Below, piece after piece: positions 1 to 9,011 of a DNA stretch of 64,000 nt. The notes beneath the pieces were generated by a model. It did no database searches and was not told the DNA's origin. It saw nothing but the letters and a program-made list of their open reading frames with translations. Position 1 is the first letter of the stretch. Each line of letters opens with the position of its first letter. The DNA is from Chloroflexota bacterium (GTDB lineage Bacteria; Chloroflexota; Anaerolineae; Promineifilales; Promineifilaceae). The stretch is from the NCBI GenBank assembly GCA_017993775.1, contig JAGOMA010000023.1, positions 16,856 through 80,855 on the forward strand. The letters run 5' to 3'. Position numbers and translations under genes: made by a program.

Positions 1-1
1 C

Positions 2-1003
2 GGCCGTTTCCGCCTCAAACTCCTCAACCCGCTGGGCGTCGGCCAAAAACTGGTCAAAAAACAGCTCAACGACGCCGAAGCCGACCTCGCCTCGCTGCAA
101 GAAGACCGCGACCTCCTGGCCGACATCGATGGGCAAATGGTCTATTACAACGAAGATATGCAGCGTAATTTCAAATCACGCCTGGGCGAAATCGATAACA
201 TTTTGCTGGGCATGGAAAAACGGGGCAACGACTTTTTTGACGAGATGATGCGCTTTGGCCGCATTCCCGACCTGATCCGCAGCAAACGCGTCGAAGAAGC
301 GTTTGAAGAAACCGTAGTCGCCGACGTGCCGCAGCAGATCGACAGCCGCGTTACCGAGTTGATCGATTGGTTGGTGGAGCAAGATTTACGCCAGTGGACG
401 GCCGTTGCCGACCACCTCGCCAAACGCAAAGACGGCCAAAACGACCGCATCGTCGGGCAAGCCGGGCCGCGCGAAGGCACGCTGGCCTACAACCGCCAGC
501 ACCTCATCGACTCCATCGGCAAGGCCACCCGGCTGGCTGTGGAAACCTACGACGAAGAACGAGAAGCCGCCGACATGGCCGAAGGAGCGCGCACGGCCGT
601 GGTCAACACCGGCCTGGCTGGCGTAGGCGTGGGCATTGGCGTGGCCATCGCCATCGCCGCCCACGTCGTTTGGATTGACGTAACAGGTATTTCTGCGGCC
701 GTCATTGCCGCCGCCCTGGGCTTGTTGATCTTACCGGCGCGGCGGCGCAAGGGAAAACAAGAATTAGAAATCAAACTGAGCGAACTGCGCCAAAAACTCA
801 TTACCAGCCTGACAGAACAGTTTGATCGAGAAATGCGGCGCAGCACGCAGCGCATCGAAGACACCGTGGCCCCCTTCGCCCGCTTCGTCCGCGCCGAAAC
901 CGACAAAATCACCCGCCAACACGACCAACTAGCCGCCATTGAGGCCCACATGCTCGGCCTGCAAAGCCAGCTAAAACAAGAGAGACTAGAGACTAGAGAC
1001 TAG
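2..1003 (+). CDS. Dynamin-like GTPase family protein, C-terminal part (5' end outside window)
   Basis: The frame is open from the first bases, so only the C-terminal 333 residues are present and the GTPase domain is off the window. What remains is a long charged helical stalk, then two hydrophobic segments (around DNA 600-735) forming a membrane hairpin, a basic stretch ARRRKGK, and a second helical coiled region to the end. This helix, hairpin, helix order is typical of bacterial dynamin-like proteins, which bind and remodel membranes. The last residues, ERLETRD, and the TAG stop are written by the start of a repeat of GAGACTA words. Without the G domain the family call is inference from the tail. 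Confidence 0.7.
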   Translation, partial: GRFRLKLLNPLGVGQKLVKKQLNDAEADLASLQEDRDLLADIDGQMVYYNEDMQRNFKSRLGEIDNILLGMEKRGNDFFDEMMRFGRIPDLIRSKRVEEAFEETVVADVPQQIDSRVTELIDWLVEQDLRQWTAVADHLAKRKDGQNDRIVGQAGPREGTLAYNRQHLIDSIGKATRLAVETYDEEREAADMAEGARTAVVNTGLAGVGVGIGVAIAIAAHVVWIDVTGISAAVIAAALGLLILPARRRKGKQELEIKLSELRQKLITSLTEQFDREMRRSTQRIEDTVAPFARFVRAETDKITRQHDQLAAIEAHMLGLQSQLKQERLETRD

Positions 1004-1110
1004 AAGACTAGAGATTTGAGATTTGAGATTTGAGGCTAGAGACAAATCCACTCCCCACTCCGCACTCCCCACTCCGCACTCCCCCACTCCCCACTCCCCC
1101 ACTCCGGCAA
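981..1110. repeat. Word-repeat spacer (GAGACTA, GAGATTT and CACTCCC words)
   Basis: The gap between convergent genes is made of short words in series: GAGACTA three to four times, then GAGATTT three times, then CACTCCSC-type words about eight times. The repeat starts inside the last codons of the upstream gene and ends next to the stop of the facing permease gene. No other signal is seen. Confidence 0.85.
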
Positions 1111-1111
1111 C

Positions 1112-2410
1112 TTACTCGTACTTCAGCGCCGTAATCGGCGATAACGTGGCCGCCCGCAGCGCCGGATACAGGCCGGAAAGCAGCCCAATCACCGTGGCAA
1201 AAATCAGGGCAAAAAGCGGCAGCCAGGTCGGCGTGGCTACAGCCACAGTCGGCGGCGGGCCACCCGTTTGCGCCGCCTGCCCCGCCAGATAGGCAATGGC
1301 GAACACGTTCACCACTTGCCCCAACCCCCAACCAACCGCCACGCCGCCCAATCCGCCGAGAAAGCCAATGCCCGCCGACTCGCCCAAAAAGACGCTCAAA
1401 ACGTGCCGATTGGTCGCCCCCACGGCTTTCATTAAGCCGATTTCGCGTGTGCGCTCCAGAATCGCCATCGCCATCGTATTGGCAATGCCGATGGCCGCCA
1501 CCAGCAGAGCGATAGCCCCAACGCCGCCAAACACCACCTGCAGCACCACATAAAAGCCGTTAATGCCCTGCACAAACGACTGCGGCGTCCACGCCTGGAA
1601 ACCCATCGCCGTAATCTGGTCGGCTATATCCAGCACCTGATCCAGGTCGGCGGCGCGCACGATGACCGTGTTGTAGCCCACCTTGTTACGGTCCAGGCGC
1701 TGGCCGGTAAACCAGACGTTCATCGCCTCCACTTCTTTCAGCGACATGTAGATGGAGTAATCGGCTTCATCGCGGGATTCGGCCAGCACGCCGGCCACGC
1801 GGGCGCGCACCGTTTTGCGGATTTCCGTGCCGTCTTCGCTGTATTTGATGAGCGTGAAAGTGAGTTGTTTGTTGAGTAGTTCGGGCGGCGGCGGCGGTTC
1901 CTGGCCGGGCCGGGCGCGCGGATCGTAAAAATTGTTGGGCATCTGAAAACCAACGATGACCGTGCCGGGCAGCAGTTCGGTCGTGCCCTGGTCGGCGCGC
2001 AGGCCCAATTCGCTCAGGTCAGTTGTGCCAACACCGAGGAGTTGGCCGCCGCCTTCCAGCCGGTCTATGGTCATTTGCGCCCAGCCTTGCAGGTAATCCT
2101 GGGGGATAACGGCCGTTACCCCCGCCATCCCACGAAAGGTTTCCACGGCCGTATCATTCAGCGGCGCGTCGATGACGGGCTGGCCCGTCGTCGGATCAAA
2201 CTCCGTAAAATTAGGCGACACATTGATTTTAGTCAGGTCACCGATGCCGCCAAGCTGGCTGGCCGCGTTTTGCTGCAAGCCCGACCCCAGCGACACCAAC
2301 AGCACCACCGCCGCCGTGCCAATGACCACGCCCACGGCCGTTAGCGCCACCCGCCCCTTGCGCCGCGCCAAATTCTCTACCACCAAGGCAATCAAATCAA
2401 AAACCGACAT
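1112..2410 (-). CDS. MacB/FtsX-type ABC transporter permease
   Basis: 432 residues with the plan of a MacB-like permease: an N-terminal transmembrane helix after MSVFDLIALVVENLARRKGR, a large extracytoplasmic domain (about residues 45-290) and three C-terminal helices with the FtsX-like pattern ERTREIGLMKAVGA. It would form the membrane part of an ABC system that moves lipoproteins, peptides or hydrophobic compounds, or that transmits force to the envelope. The ATPase lies two genes upstream in the same operon (4340-5059), separated by a secreted protein. The length is normal for the family. Substrate unknown. Confidence 0.9.
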   Translation of the reverse strand: MSVFDLIALVVENLARRKGRVALTAVGVVIGTAAVVLLVSLGSGLQQNAASQLGGIGDLTKINVSPNFTEFDPTTGQPVIDAPLNDTAVETFRGMAGVTAVIPQDYLQGWAQMTIDRLEGGGQLLGVGTTDLSELGLRADQGTTELLPGTVIVGFQMPNNFYDPRARPGQEPPPPPELLNKQLTFTLIKYSEDGTEIRKTVRARVAGVLAESRDEADYSIYMSLKEVEAMNVWFTGQRLDRNKVGYNTVIVRAADLDQVLDIADQITAMGFQAWTPQSFVQGINGFYVVLQVVFGGVGAIALLVAAIGIANTMAMAILERTREIGLMKAVGATNRHVLSVFLGESAGIGFLGGLGGVAVGWGLGQVVNVFAIAYLAGQAAQTGGPPPTVAVATPTWLPLFALIFATVIGLLSGLYPALRAATLSPITALKYE

Positions 2411-2427
2411 CGTTGTTCACCCACAAA

Positions 2428-2460
2428 AGACCCGTCAGGTCTTGGAGACCTGTCCGGTCT
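2428..2460. repeat. Imperfect hairpin, variant of the AGACC...GGTCT family
   Basis: AGACCCGTCAGGTCT at 2428-2442 and AGACCTGTCCGGTCT at 2446-2460 pair at 13 of 15 positions around a 3-nt loop. It sits in the 58-bp gap between the secreted protein gene and the permease gene and could act as an internal terminator or mRNA stabiliser. It resembles the other GGTCT-ended hairpins in the window in form but not in its centre. Confidence 0.65.
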
Positions 2461-2468
2461 ACTCTTCA

Positions 2469-4304
2469 TTACGGCCCAAAATTCCCCGGCGCGCCAAAAT
2501 CTGATGGCCCGTCCAAAGGCGCACTCTCCACCGGCGGCTGCTGCTCCGGCGCAGGCGCGCCGCTGCTCAGGCCCAGCAGGCCCAGAATAAAGCGCCAGAT
2601 TTTCGCGCTCACTGTTTCCGGCTCCGCCTCCGCCACAGGCTCGTCAAGCCCGTCCGGCGGCATCACCGGCTCCTCGATGACCATCGCCTCCATCACTTCC
2701 AGCGTCAGCGTGCTGGTGAGTACCTGCGCCTGGTTAAAATCGTCGGTGTAGTCCACGCTCAGGCGCAGTTCCAGCGGCCCTGGCTGGTTGGCCGTGAGCA
2801 GCGCATCCAGCGGGAAGAAGCCGCCCGGCTCCAATGCGCCGACGAAGATCGAGTTGTTTTCCAGCGTGGCCTCATCGGCTGTAACCTTAAACGTGCCTAA
2901 GACGGCCGTGCTGCTGCCCACGTTCACAATTTGCAGCGGCAGGCTGGCTATTTCACCGGCAAAGACGGCCGGTTCTGGCGCGTAGAAGTTGAAGCTGACA
3001 GACGGCCGTTTATACACCAGCAGCGTAATCACCTGATCGTCCACAAAACTGCCGTTCTGGTCGTCGCTGTACACAAACGACACCTTCAGCGGGTAAGCTC
3101 CCGGCTTGGTGGTGGCGTTGACAATGAGCGATTGGCCCGTTTCCAGCGATTGGCCGCGCAGCAAATCGCCCAGCGAGCGCACATTGGAAGTGCCCACCGG
3201 CGCAAATTCGGTAAAACTGCCGCTGGCTCCGGCCAACCCGCCCGCCTGCGGTGTACCTTCGGCATTTACGCTGCTGCTGCCGCTGCCGCCGCCCACCACC
3301 ATCGTCACACGGCGGGCGTCGGCGCTGCCCTGATTTTGCACCGCCAGGGTTAGTTCAAACACCGTCCCCGGTTCCAGGAGAGCCACATCCACCGCATAAT
3401 TGGTGATGATAAGCTGGGGGCGCAGGCGCGGCGCGGCTGTGGCCGTTGGGGTAGCCGTGGGCGTCACCGTAGGCGAGGCCGCGCCGCCTACCGCCTGCGG
3501 CACGATGGGAAATGTGAGGGAAAAGGTGTCATTGTAAACCGTGCCGTTGAAATCGGTATACGCCACCTTTACATCCAGTGTGCCGATGGCCTGGCCGGCC
3601 AGATCTTTACCGGCGGCCAGCGGCTGCCAGAAACGAGATTTCTCGCCGGGGGATAGGCTGCCCAGCGCGCGTACGCCGCCAGTATTGCGGGCCACAAAGC
3701 TGCCGCTGACAAAGGTAACGATCACGTTGCTGGCCGGAATTTGCCCGGCGTTGGCCAGGGTCATTTCAAAATCCAGGTTGGATCCGGGGGTAATTTGCGC
3801 CGAACTTGCGCCGTAGCTGTCCACAACGAGCAACGGCCGTACAAAAGCGGTTGCTGCCGGGGTGTTGGTGGGCACGGGCGTGCCGGTTGGGCCGGGCATT
3901 TCGGTGACGGTGAGCGCATTGACCAGCGAGGCGGCCTGCGCGTCTGGGTTGACAACGGTGACGGTGTACGTGCGCGGCGGCGCGGCGGCCGGCAGCACGG
4001 CGCGCAGCAAGTTGGCGCTGACGGTTGTTGTGGCCAATGCGCCGTAACCTTCCAGCACCACCACAGCCCCACTGGCAAAATTACTGCCCGTAACCACCAA
4101 TTCGGTATCGACGTTGTTGCTGATGACATTGGGCTGCACGGCCGTTGGCTGCGGCGCTGTTGATGGCGGATTGGTGGCCGTAGCGGTGGGCGTAGGTGTA
4201 TCGGCCTGGGCAAAGGTTTGCGGCGCGGCGCTGAAAGCCAGGGCCAGCAGCAAAATGAGCAGGATGACGGGTAGGTATTTGTAATTAATAGGTGGTTGGT
4301 TCAT
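2469..4304 (-). CDS. Secreted protein with IPT/TIG-like and CARDB-like domains
   Basis: 611 residues. A signal peptide (about residues 1-32, ending AQA) is followed by a Thr/Pro-rich linker, an IPT/TIG-like beta domain (about 60-135), another Pro/Thr linker and two or three CARDB-like repeats marked by phrases such as NAGQIPASNVIV, NQGSADARRVTM and NVGSSTAVLGTF. Near the C-terminus a short hydrophobic stretch, WRFILGLLGLSSG, precedes a Pro-rich tail, perhaps a weak membrane anchor. Such domains usually serve cell-surface binding. It lies between the ATPase and permease genes of an ABC system, so it may be an extracytoplasmic partner of that transporter; this is inference. Confidence 0.75.
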   Translation of the reverse strand: MNQPPINYKYLPVILLILLLALAFSAAPQTFAQADTPTPTATATNPPSTAPQPTAVQPNVISNNVDTELVVTGSNFASGAVVVLEGYGALATTTVSANLLRAVLPAAAPPRTYTVTVVNPDAQAASLVNALTVTEMPGPTGTPVPTNTPAATAFVRPLLVVDSYGASSAQITPGSNLDFEMTLANAGQIPASNVIVTFVSGSFVARNTGGVRALGSLSPGEKSRFWQPLAAGKDLAGQAIGTLDVKVAYTDFNGTVYNDTFSLTFPIVPQAVGGAASPTVTPTATPTATAAPRLRPQLIITNYAVDVALLEPGTVFELTLAVQNQGSADARRVTMVVGGGSGSSSVNAEGTPQAGGLAGASGSFTEFAPVGTSNVRSLGDLLRGQSLETGQSLIVNATTKPGAYPLKVSFVYSDDQNGSFVDDQVITLLVYKRPSVSFNFYAPEPAVFAGEIASLPLQIVNVGSSTAVLGTFKVTADEATLENNSIFVGALEPGGFFPLDALLTANQPGPLELRLSVDYTDDFNQAQVLTSTLTLEVMEAMVIEEPVMPPDGLDEPVAEAEPETVSAKIWRFILGLLGLSSGAPAPEQQPPVESAPLDGPSDFGAPGNFGP

Positions 4305-4324
4305 AGGTCTTCGATCACAGATTA

Positions 4325-4358
4325 AGACCCCAAGGGTTTTCAGAAACCCTTGGGGTCT
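4325..4358. terminator. Perfect 15-bp hairpin of the AGACCCCAAGGGTTT family
   Basis: AGACCCCAAGGGTTT at 4325-4339 and its exact complement at 4344-4358 flank a 4-nt loop. The TGA stop of the ABC ATPase gene (4340-4342) falls in the loop, and its last residues TDPKGF are written by one arm. It may be a terminator or attenuator, but several copies elsewhere show it is a dispersed element. Confidence 0.75.
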
Positions 4359-5059
4359 GTGTTGTCAAGAGCCGTTTCGTATTCACCTTTGGTGACGACA
4401 CGGCCGTCGAGCATATACACGGTGTGGGTGGCGTATGCCTGCATACGCGGGTCATGGGTAACGACAAGGACGGTACGGCCGTGTTGGTGCAAATCGGCCA
4501 ATAACTGCATGATGGCGTGCCCGCTGGCCGTGTCCAGGTTGCCGGTTGGTTCGTCGGCCAGGATGAGCTGTGGGTCGTTGACCAGCGCGCGGGCCACGGC
4601 CACGCGCTGCTGCTGCCCGCCGGACAATTCGGCCGGTTTGTGGGTGAGCCGGTCGCCCAGGCCCACGCGCTGCAACAGGTCGCGGGCGATGGCCTGGCGA
4701 CGGCGGCGGCTGACGCCGCTGAAGCGCAGCGGATAGGCCACGTTTTCCAAGGCCGATAGGCTGGTTATCAGGTTGAACGATTGAAAAATGAAGCCGATGG
4801 TGCGGCGGCGGTAAATCGCCAGGGCGTTTTCGTCCATCGCTTCCAGCGACGCGCCGCCGACGTGAATCTGGCCGCTGGTGGGGCGGTCCAGGCCGCCGAG
4901 CAGGTAGAGCAGCGTACTTTTACCGGAGCCAGATGGTCCCATCACCGTGTAAAAGGTGTTGGCGGCTACGGTCAGGTCCACGTTGTCCAGAGCGTGGACT
5001 TTTTGGCGGCCCATCTGGAAGGTTTTACGCAGTTCGCGAGTGGTGATCAGGGGAGACAT
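4340..5059 (-). CDS. ABC transporter ATP-binding protein, MacB/LolD type
   Basis: 239 residues with a full set of ABC motifs: Walker [14 protein letters not shown]-loop around FIFQSFNLI, signature [15 protein letters not shown], Walker [13 protein letters not shown] and the switch His in VVTHDPR. The TGNLD after Walker B is typical of the LolD/MacB subgroup. It powers the permease encoded two genes downstream. The C-terminal residues and stop codon come from a dispersed hairpin element, which suggests the original end of the protein was replaced. Confidence 0.94.
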   Translation of the reverse strand: MSPLITTRELRKTFQMGRQKVHALDNVDLTVAANTFYTVMGPSGSGKSTLLYLLGGLDRPTSGQIHVGGASLEAMDENALAIYRRRTIGFIFQSFNLITSLSALENVAYPLRFSGVSRRRRQAIARDLLQRVGLGDRLTHKPAELSGGQQQRVAVARALVNDPQLILADEPTGNLDTASGHAIMQLLADLHQHGRTVLVVTHDPRMQAYATHTVYMLDGRVVTKGEYETALDNTDPKGF

Positions 5060-5065
5060 GGGAAA

Positions 5066-5142
5066 TTGTCAATGGCTAATGGGCAATAATCAATTGTCAA
5101 CGGTTGACCATTGGCTATTGATAATTGACCATTGGCTATTTA
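5066..5142. repeat. Word-repeat spacer (CAATTGTCAA / TGACCATTGGCTATT words)
   Basis: The 80-bp gap between the Yip1 gene and the ATPase gene consists of near-repeats of AATTGTCAAYGG and GACCATTGGCTATT with inverted copies. It can fold, but no promoter is evident. Confidence 0.7.
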
Positions 5143-5925
5143 GAAGAACGGCCGTACCACCGTTAATCCATCAAACTGAGCCGCGATCAGGGCGGGTAGA
5201 GCGCGAATGAGCAGGAAGGCGACGACGGTGAACAAGGCCACGCTCCATGCTTTGGCGCGGCTGATGGGTTCGGCGGCACGCACGCCAATCAACAGCAGGA
5301 GAATGTGCCACAGCAGATAAATATCCACAAAGCTGAGGAGCGCCGTGAGGTAAATGGGGGAAGTACCTTCACCCACAGGAGCGAAGCCGGAGAGGCCGAG
5401 GGCGGTGAGCGGCTGACCGGTGGTCCACATGGCCGCAATGCGCACGACATCGCGGATGGCGAAGGGCAGCAAGGTCCAGGCGACGATATTGAGCGCCTGA
5501 CGGCTGCTGCCGCGCCCGCCCATGAGGGTGAGGCCCAGGTGGATAACCCAGCCCAAAATCAGCCAGCCCAGGTAAATACCGATGACGGCGACGACGGAGG
5601 GCAGCAGATAGGTGAAGACGGGGCCGCTGGTGGCGGCCATGGATTGCTGGAGTTGGGCTTGCTGTTCCGGGGTATAGAATTCAAAGCCGGGCGGGGGTGC
5701 GCCGCTGTTGGCGGCGGCCAGGTTGGCGGCGGCTTTGACGGAACCGTTGACCAGCGTGCGGATGAGACCGGTGAGGAGGAGGATGAGGATGGGGGTTTGC
5801 CAGACGGCCGTTTCCACCCCAGCAATGCGGGTGAAGGTGTGTCGGGGTCGGAAGAGGGTCGGCAGCAGCCAATCGAAGCGCCAACGGCCGTTTAATTCTT
5901 CAGAATTGAGCGAAAGATCGTTCAT
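5140..5925 (-). CDS. Yip1-family integral membrane protein
   Basis: 261 residues with about five transmembrane helices and the features of the bacterial YIP1 family: an N-terminal soluble stretch with LFRPRHTFTRIAG (the phrase before helix 1), a first helix at about 40-60, and a helix block from about 105 to the end. It is the first gene of the leftward operon that continues with the ABC ATPase, secreted protein and permease. Function in bacteria is unclear; the context suggests a role in the assembly or regulation of that transporter. The start is preceded by a 250-bp spacer that should hold the operon promoter. Confidence 0.8.
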   Translation of the reverse strand: MNDLSLNSEELNGRWRFDWLLPTLFRPRHTFTRIAGVETAVWQTPILILLLTGLIRTLVNGSVKAAANLAAANSGAPPPGFEFYTPEQQAQLQQSMAATSGPVFTYLLPSVVAVIGIYLGWLILGWVIHLGLTLMGGRGSSRQALNIVAWTLLPFAIRDVVRIAAMWTTGQPLTALGLSGFAPVGEGTSPIYLTALLSFVDIYLLWHILLLLIGVRAAEPISRAKAWSVALFTVVAFLLIRALPALIAAQFDGLTVVRPFF

Positions 5926-6145
5926 GCGATAAACATTCCTATTAGCAGCCTATTGTTACAACTTGGTCGGCAGCACGGCATTCAAGACGTGCATTTTAGC
6001 AGGAATGGCCACGATAATACAGAGATGAATTAAAGATTTGGGCTACGATTTGCCGCCGAAGTAACAAATTGGCGCATTACCAGACAGGTTCGGCCGCGGC
6101 TCGCACTTTTTGCGTTTCCTTTATGCGGATGGTAAGAGAACACCG

Positions 6146-6151
6146 TATAAT
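6146..6151 (+). promoter_or_regulatory. Possible -10 element before histidine kinase gene
   Basis: TATAAT at 6146-6151, inside CACCGTATAATGG, lies 43 bp before the chosen ATG. I see no convincing -35 at 16-18 bp, so this is only suggestive. The rest of 5926-6194 holds nothing else I can name. Confidence 0.35.
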
Positions 6152-6194
6152 GGTCCTCGTCTACTATTCTCATCCTGATGATACCAACCAGCCC

Positions 6195-7976
6195 ATGAAA
6201 CGACTTCTTATCGCCCTTAGCCTCATACTTCCAGCCGGATGGCTGCTCATTGCCTGGTTGTTCCCGCAGGTGGATGGGCTGTTTGAGGTTCCGCTTCTCC
6301 ATTTTTATATTGTGACCTTTTTTACGTTTGCGTCGGCGGTGGTGACGTTTTTTACGGCCGTTGCCCTGGGCCAAAACAGCGCGCCGCGCCACCAACTGCT
6401 GGCAACCGCGTTTGCGGTTATGGGCGTGCTGTTTTTTGTTCATGGCGTTACCACGCCCAACGCCCTGATTTTTGCTGCCAATCCGGGGATTCGCTGGGCG
6501 GCGTGGCTGACGCTATTTTTAGGCGGGTTGGTGTTTGCTTTGGCGGCGCTGGATCAGCCGGAACGGCCGTTGCCTCTGCAACGATTGGGGCTGGTCCATT
6601 GGTCGCTGGGCATTTTTTGTGGCGGATTTATCCTCATTGTGGGCTTTAGGCCGCAGTGGTTGGGCGCTATCGACGCGCAAGCCGCGCCCTGGCACCAGCA
6701 GACTGTCTTTGTCTTTACGCTGCTCATCTGGCTGTTTGCGGCGGTGCGTCTGTGGCGCATCTGGCGGCAAACGGCGCTGCCGGTTGATGGGGTGATGGCG
6801 CTTGTGGCCGCCTGGTTTTTCCTGGGAACCATCAGCTTGCATGGTTTTCCTGCCTGGCATTCGAGCTGGTGGGTTTATCATGGGCAGCTTTTGTTGGGTG
6901 TAGGAACGGCCGTGTGGGCCTTATCCCAAACCTATGAGCAACTGCGCCAATTTCGCCTGACCACTTACTATGCCGCTCTGGGACTCACCGTCACCGGCGG
7001 GCTGGCACTGCTGGCTTCCCATCTGGTATCTCAATTTGTGGAGCAGAATTTATTGGTTCCTCTGGGCGCGCAGCTGCCGGAATCGGCTGAACCGCTCATC
7101 GCGCCGGCAGCGATGACCGAAATGATTGTGCGGGCGCGGTTAAGCGGCTTGCTTATCGCCGGATTTGCCTTAGGCGCGCTTTTTCTGGTGCTGCTGGTGG
7201 TGGTGCGGCGCGCCGACCGTCTGATTACGGCGCGCAGCGATGAATTGACGGCCGCGTATACCCATTTGCAGGCCGCCGAAGCGCTGCGCGACGACCTCAC
7301 CGGCATGATTGTCCACGATTTGCGCAGCCCGCTCACGGCGATGCGCCTGTCGCTGGATTTATTGGAAAAGGTGTTGAGCGCCCCGGAGCAGGAGGTGTTT
7401 CGCCAGCAGCTGATGAAAAACGCCCAGGGATCCGTCGATCAGATGCTGGCGCTAATTAACCAAATGCTGGATGTGGCTAAACTGGAAGCCGGGCAGTTTA
7501 AATTATCGCGGCAGCCGTTGAATCTGGCGCATTTGCTGCAAGAGAAGGCGCGGTTGTACGCGCCGCAGGCAACCGCCGGCCAAAAATGCCTCAGCGTAGC
7601 TGTGGACGCTGGGCTGCCCCCAATATCCGCCGACCCGGATCTCATTGGCCGGGTTATGGATAATCTGATCAGCAATGCGCTGAAATATACGCTGCCGGAT
7701 GGGCAGATTCGTTTGGGCGCGCAGGTTGAGGGTACGGCCGTTCTGGTGCAGGTTACCGACAACGGCGAGGGCATTGCGCGGGAAGCCGCCGCGCACATTT
7801 TTGACAAGTTTTACCAGGTAACGGGGGCCGATGGTCAGCCGCTGCGCCGGGGGACCGGGCTGGGGTTGTCGTTTTGCAAGCTAGTGGTTGAGGCGCATAA
7901 CGGCCGTATCTGGGTAGACAGCCAGCCAGGGAAGGGCAGTACATTCTCGTTTACCCTGCCCTTCCCTCAGGCATAA
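6195..7976 (+). CDS. Membrane-bound sensor histidine kinase
   Basis: 593 residues from ATG at 6195; a longer reading frame exists upstream but begins in non-coding-like sequence. The N-terminal half has seven or eight predicted transmembrane helices, an integral membrane sensor with no recognised input domain. A short cytoplasmic helix leads to a HisKA domain with phospho-accepting His374 in MIVHDLRSPLTAM. The ATP-binding domain has N box DNLISNALKYT, G1 DNGEGIA, F box FDKFYQV and G2 GTGLGLSFCK, all intact. No response regulator lies beside it; the nearest orphan receiver is at 30.2-30.6 kb. Signal unknown. Confidence 0.92.
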   Translation: MKRLLIALSLILPAGWLLIAWLFPQVDGLFEVPLLHFYIVTFFTFASAVVTFFTAVALGQNSAPRHQLLATAFAVMGVLFFVHGVTTPNALIFAANPGIRWAAWLTLFLGGLVFALAALDQPERPLPLQRLGLVHWSLGIFCGGFILIVGFRPQWLGAIDAQAAPWHQQTVFVFTLLIWLFAAVRLWRIWRQTALPVDGVMALVAAWFFLGTISLHGFPAWHSSWWVYHGQLLLGVGTAVWALSQTYEQLRQFRLTTYYAALGLTVTGGLALLASHLVSQFVEQNLLVPLGAQLPESAEPLIAPAAMTEMIVRARLSGLLIAGFALGALFLVLLVVVRRADRLITARSDELTAAYTHLQAAEALRDDLTGMIVHDLRSPLTAMRLSLDLLEKVLSAPEQEVFRQQLMKNAQGSVDQMLALINQMLDVAKLEAGQFKLSRQPLNLAHLLQEKARLYAPQATAGQKCLSVAVDAGLPPISADPDLIGRVMDNLISNALKYTLPDGQIRLGAQVEGTAVLVQVTDNGEGIAREAAAHIFDKFYQVTGADGQPLRRGTGLGLSFCKLVVEAHNGRIWVDSQPGKGSTFSFTLPFPQA

Positions 7977-7999
7977 AAAATCAAACGGGTTGCAAAACT

Positions 8000-8044
8000 G
8001 AGATTAGAGATCAGAGATTGGTTCAATCTCCAATCTCTAATCTC
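8000..8044. terminator. Bidirectional hairpin of GAGATT words between convergent genes
   Basis: The arms at 8000-8020 and 8024-8044 are complementary at 19 of 21 positions around a 3-nt loop. It lies just after the kinase stop and before the stop of the facing DsbA-like gene, the position of a shared terminator. It is also one of the window's word-repeat elements. Confidence 0.7.
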
Positions 8045-8085
8045 CTGTAGGGTATTTAATCCGCGTTTTTTAGACGGCCGTGTCC

Positions 8086-8811
8086 CTAACTCCCTGCCAG
8101 CGCAGCTTCAATGATGGGTTGGAACTGTTCAAACGGCAGCGCGCCGCGCACTTCCTGGCCATTGATGTAAAACATGGGGGTTGTGCTAACACCCCGAGCC
8201 GCCGCCGCATCGTGTTCAGCCTGAACAGACTCGCGGTACTTGTTGGAATCCAGACAACTGTTAAACGTGGTCTCATCCAAACCCAAATTCGTGGCCAAAG
8301 TTTTCAGGACACGATCATTAAAAGCGCCCTGATTTTCCCCTTTTTGGTTCAAAAACAAGGCATTGTGGTAAGCCCAAAACGCCCCCTGGTCGTTGGCGCA
8401 TTCGGCTGCTTCGGCGGCGCGATAGGATTCAGCGCCCAGGAAAGCAAAATTGTTGTATTCAAAACGAACCTTGCCTGTGCCGCCGTAGACGGCCAAAATC
8501 CGTTCGCCAGCTTCACGGGCAAATTGGCCGCAGTAAGGGCATTGGTAATCGGCGTATTCCTCGATTAGTACCGGCGCAGCCGTCGGACCCCAGGCTTTGC
8601 CGTCGGCGTCCGGCGGCTGTTCGATGGATGTGGGGGTGACAATGCCTTGCGCGGCAATGTTGCTGGTAATTTGCCGTGTCCAAAACAACAGCCCGATCAC
8701 GCCAACAACGGCCACGATACCGATGCCGATGGCGAGATTGCGCTGCCGTTTTTGCTTTTCTTGATGCTGCACGCGCCGAGAGCGCACAGATTGACTTTGT
8801 TTTTTGGTCAT
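8086..8811 (-). CDS. DsbA-family thioredoxin-like protein, membrane anchored
   Basis: 241 residues: a basic N-terminus (about 1-28), one transmembrane helix (about 29-46), then an extracytoplasmic thioredoxin fold. The active site is CPYC in YADYQCPYCGQF, with a helical insertion and the cis-Pro loop VSTTPMFYING. This is the plan of Gram-positive and chloroflexal DsbA/BdbD-like oxidoreductases that form or repair disulfides outside the membrane. Two further cysteines (AAECAND and NSCLDS) are the usual pair of this subgroup. It stands alone, with no DsbB/VKOR neighbour in the window. Confidence 0.9.
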   Translation of the reverse strand: MTKKQSQSVRSRRVQHQEKQKRQRNLAIGIGIVAVVGVIGLLFWTRQITSNIAAQGIVTPTSIEQPPDADGKAWGPTAAPVLIEEYADYQCPYCGQFAREAGERILAVYGGTGKVRFEYNNFAFLGAESYRAAEAAECANDQGAFWAYHNALFLNQKGENQGAFNDRVLKTLATNLGLDETTFNSCLDSNKYRESVQAEHDAAAARGVSTTPMFYINGQEVRGALPFEQFQPIIEAALAGS

Positions 8812-8852
8812 GTGATTCCTCTGTTTTTGGTTATTGGTTTTGCTCGAATGAC

Positions 8853-8905
8853 CCTAAGGGTTTGAACAAGTGCCAAGTTGTATTCGTCGATACTAAACCC
8901 TTAGG
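8853..8905. repeat. CCTAAGGGTTT inverted repeat with long loop
   Basis: CCTAAGGGTTT at 8853-8863 is exactly complementary to 8895-8905, with a 31-nt loop. It is a member of the ACCCYAAGGGTTT family and sits upstream of the DsbA-like gene. A further half-copy, CCTTAGGGTCT, ends at about 9001. Confidence 0.7.
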
Positions 8906-8932
8906 CACGAGAATTGAATAATTTACACGTTT

Positions 8933-8966
8933 AGATTGGACCAATCTCAGAAGATTGGTCCAATCT
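8933..8966. repeat. Pair of nested palindromes AGATTGGWCCAATCT
   Basis: AGATTGGACCAATCT (8933-8947) and AGATTGGTCCAATCT (8952-8966) are exact reverse complements, and each half is itself a dyad around one base. The arrangement could be a hairpin or two operator sites 19 bp apart, near two helical turns. It is about 120 bp upstream of the DsbA-like gene. Confidence 0.7.
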
Positions 8967-9011
8967 TACGCATGTTATTTAATTTTCAAGCCTTAGGGTC
9001 TGATTTGGGGG

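Noticed and set aside
1023..1292. Frame with PHS/ALPTPHS repeats on the plus strand
   Set aside because: It is written by the CACTCCC words of the spacer and the complement of the permease gene; no ribosome site.
6030..6443. A 137-codon frame on the minus strand across the kinase start
   Set aside because: Highly basic, shadow of the kinase and its leader, with no family likeness.
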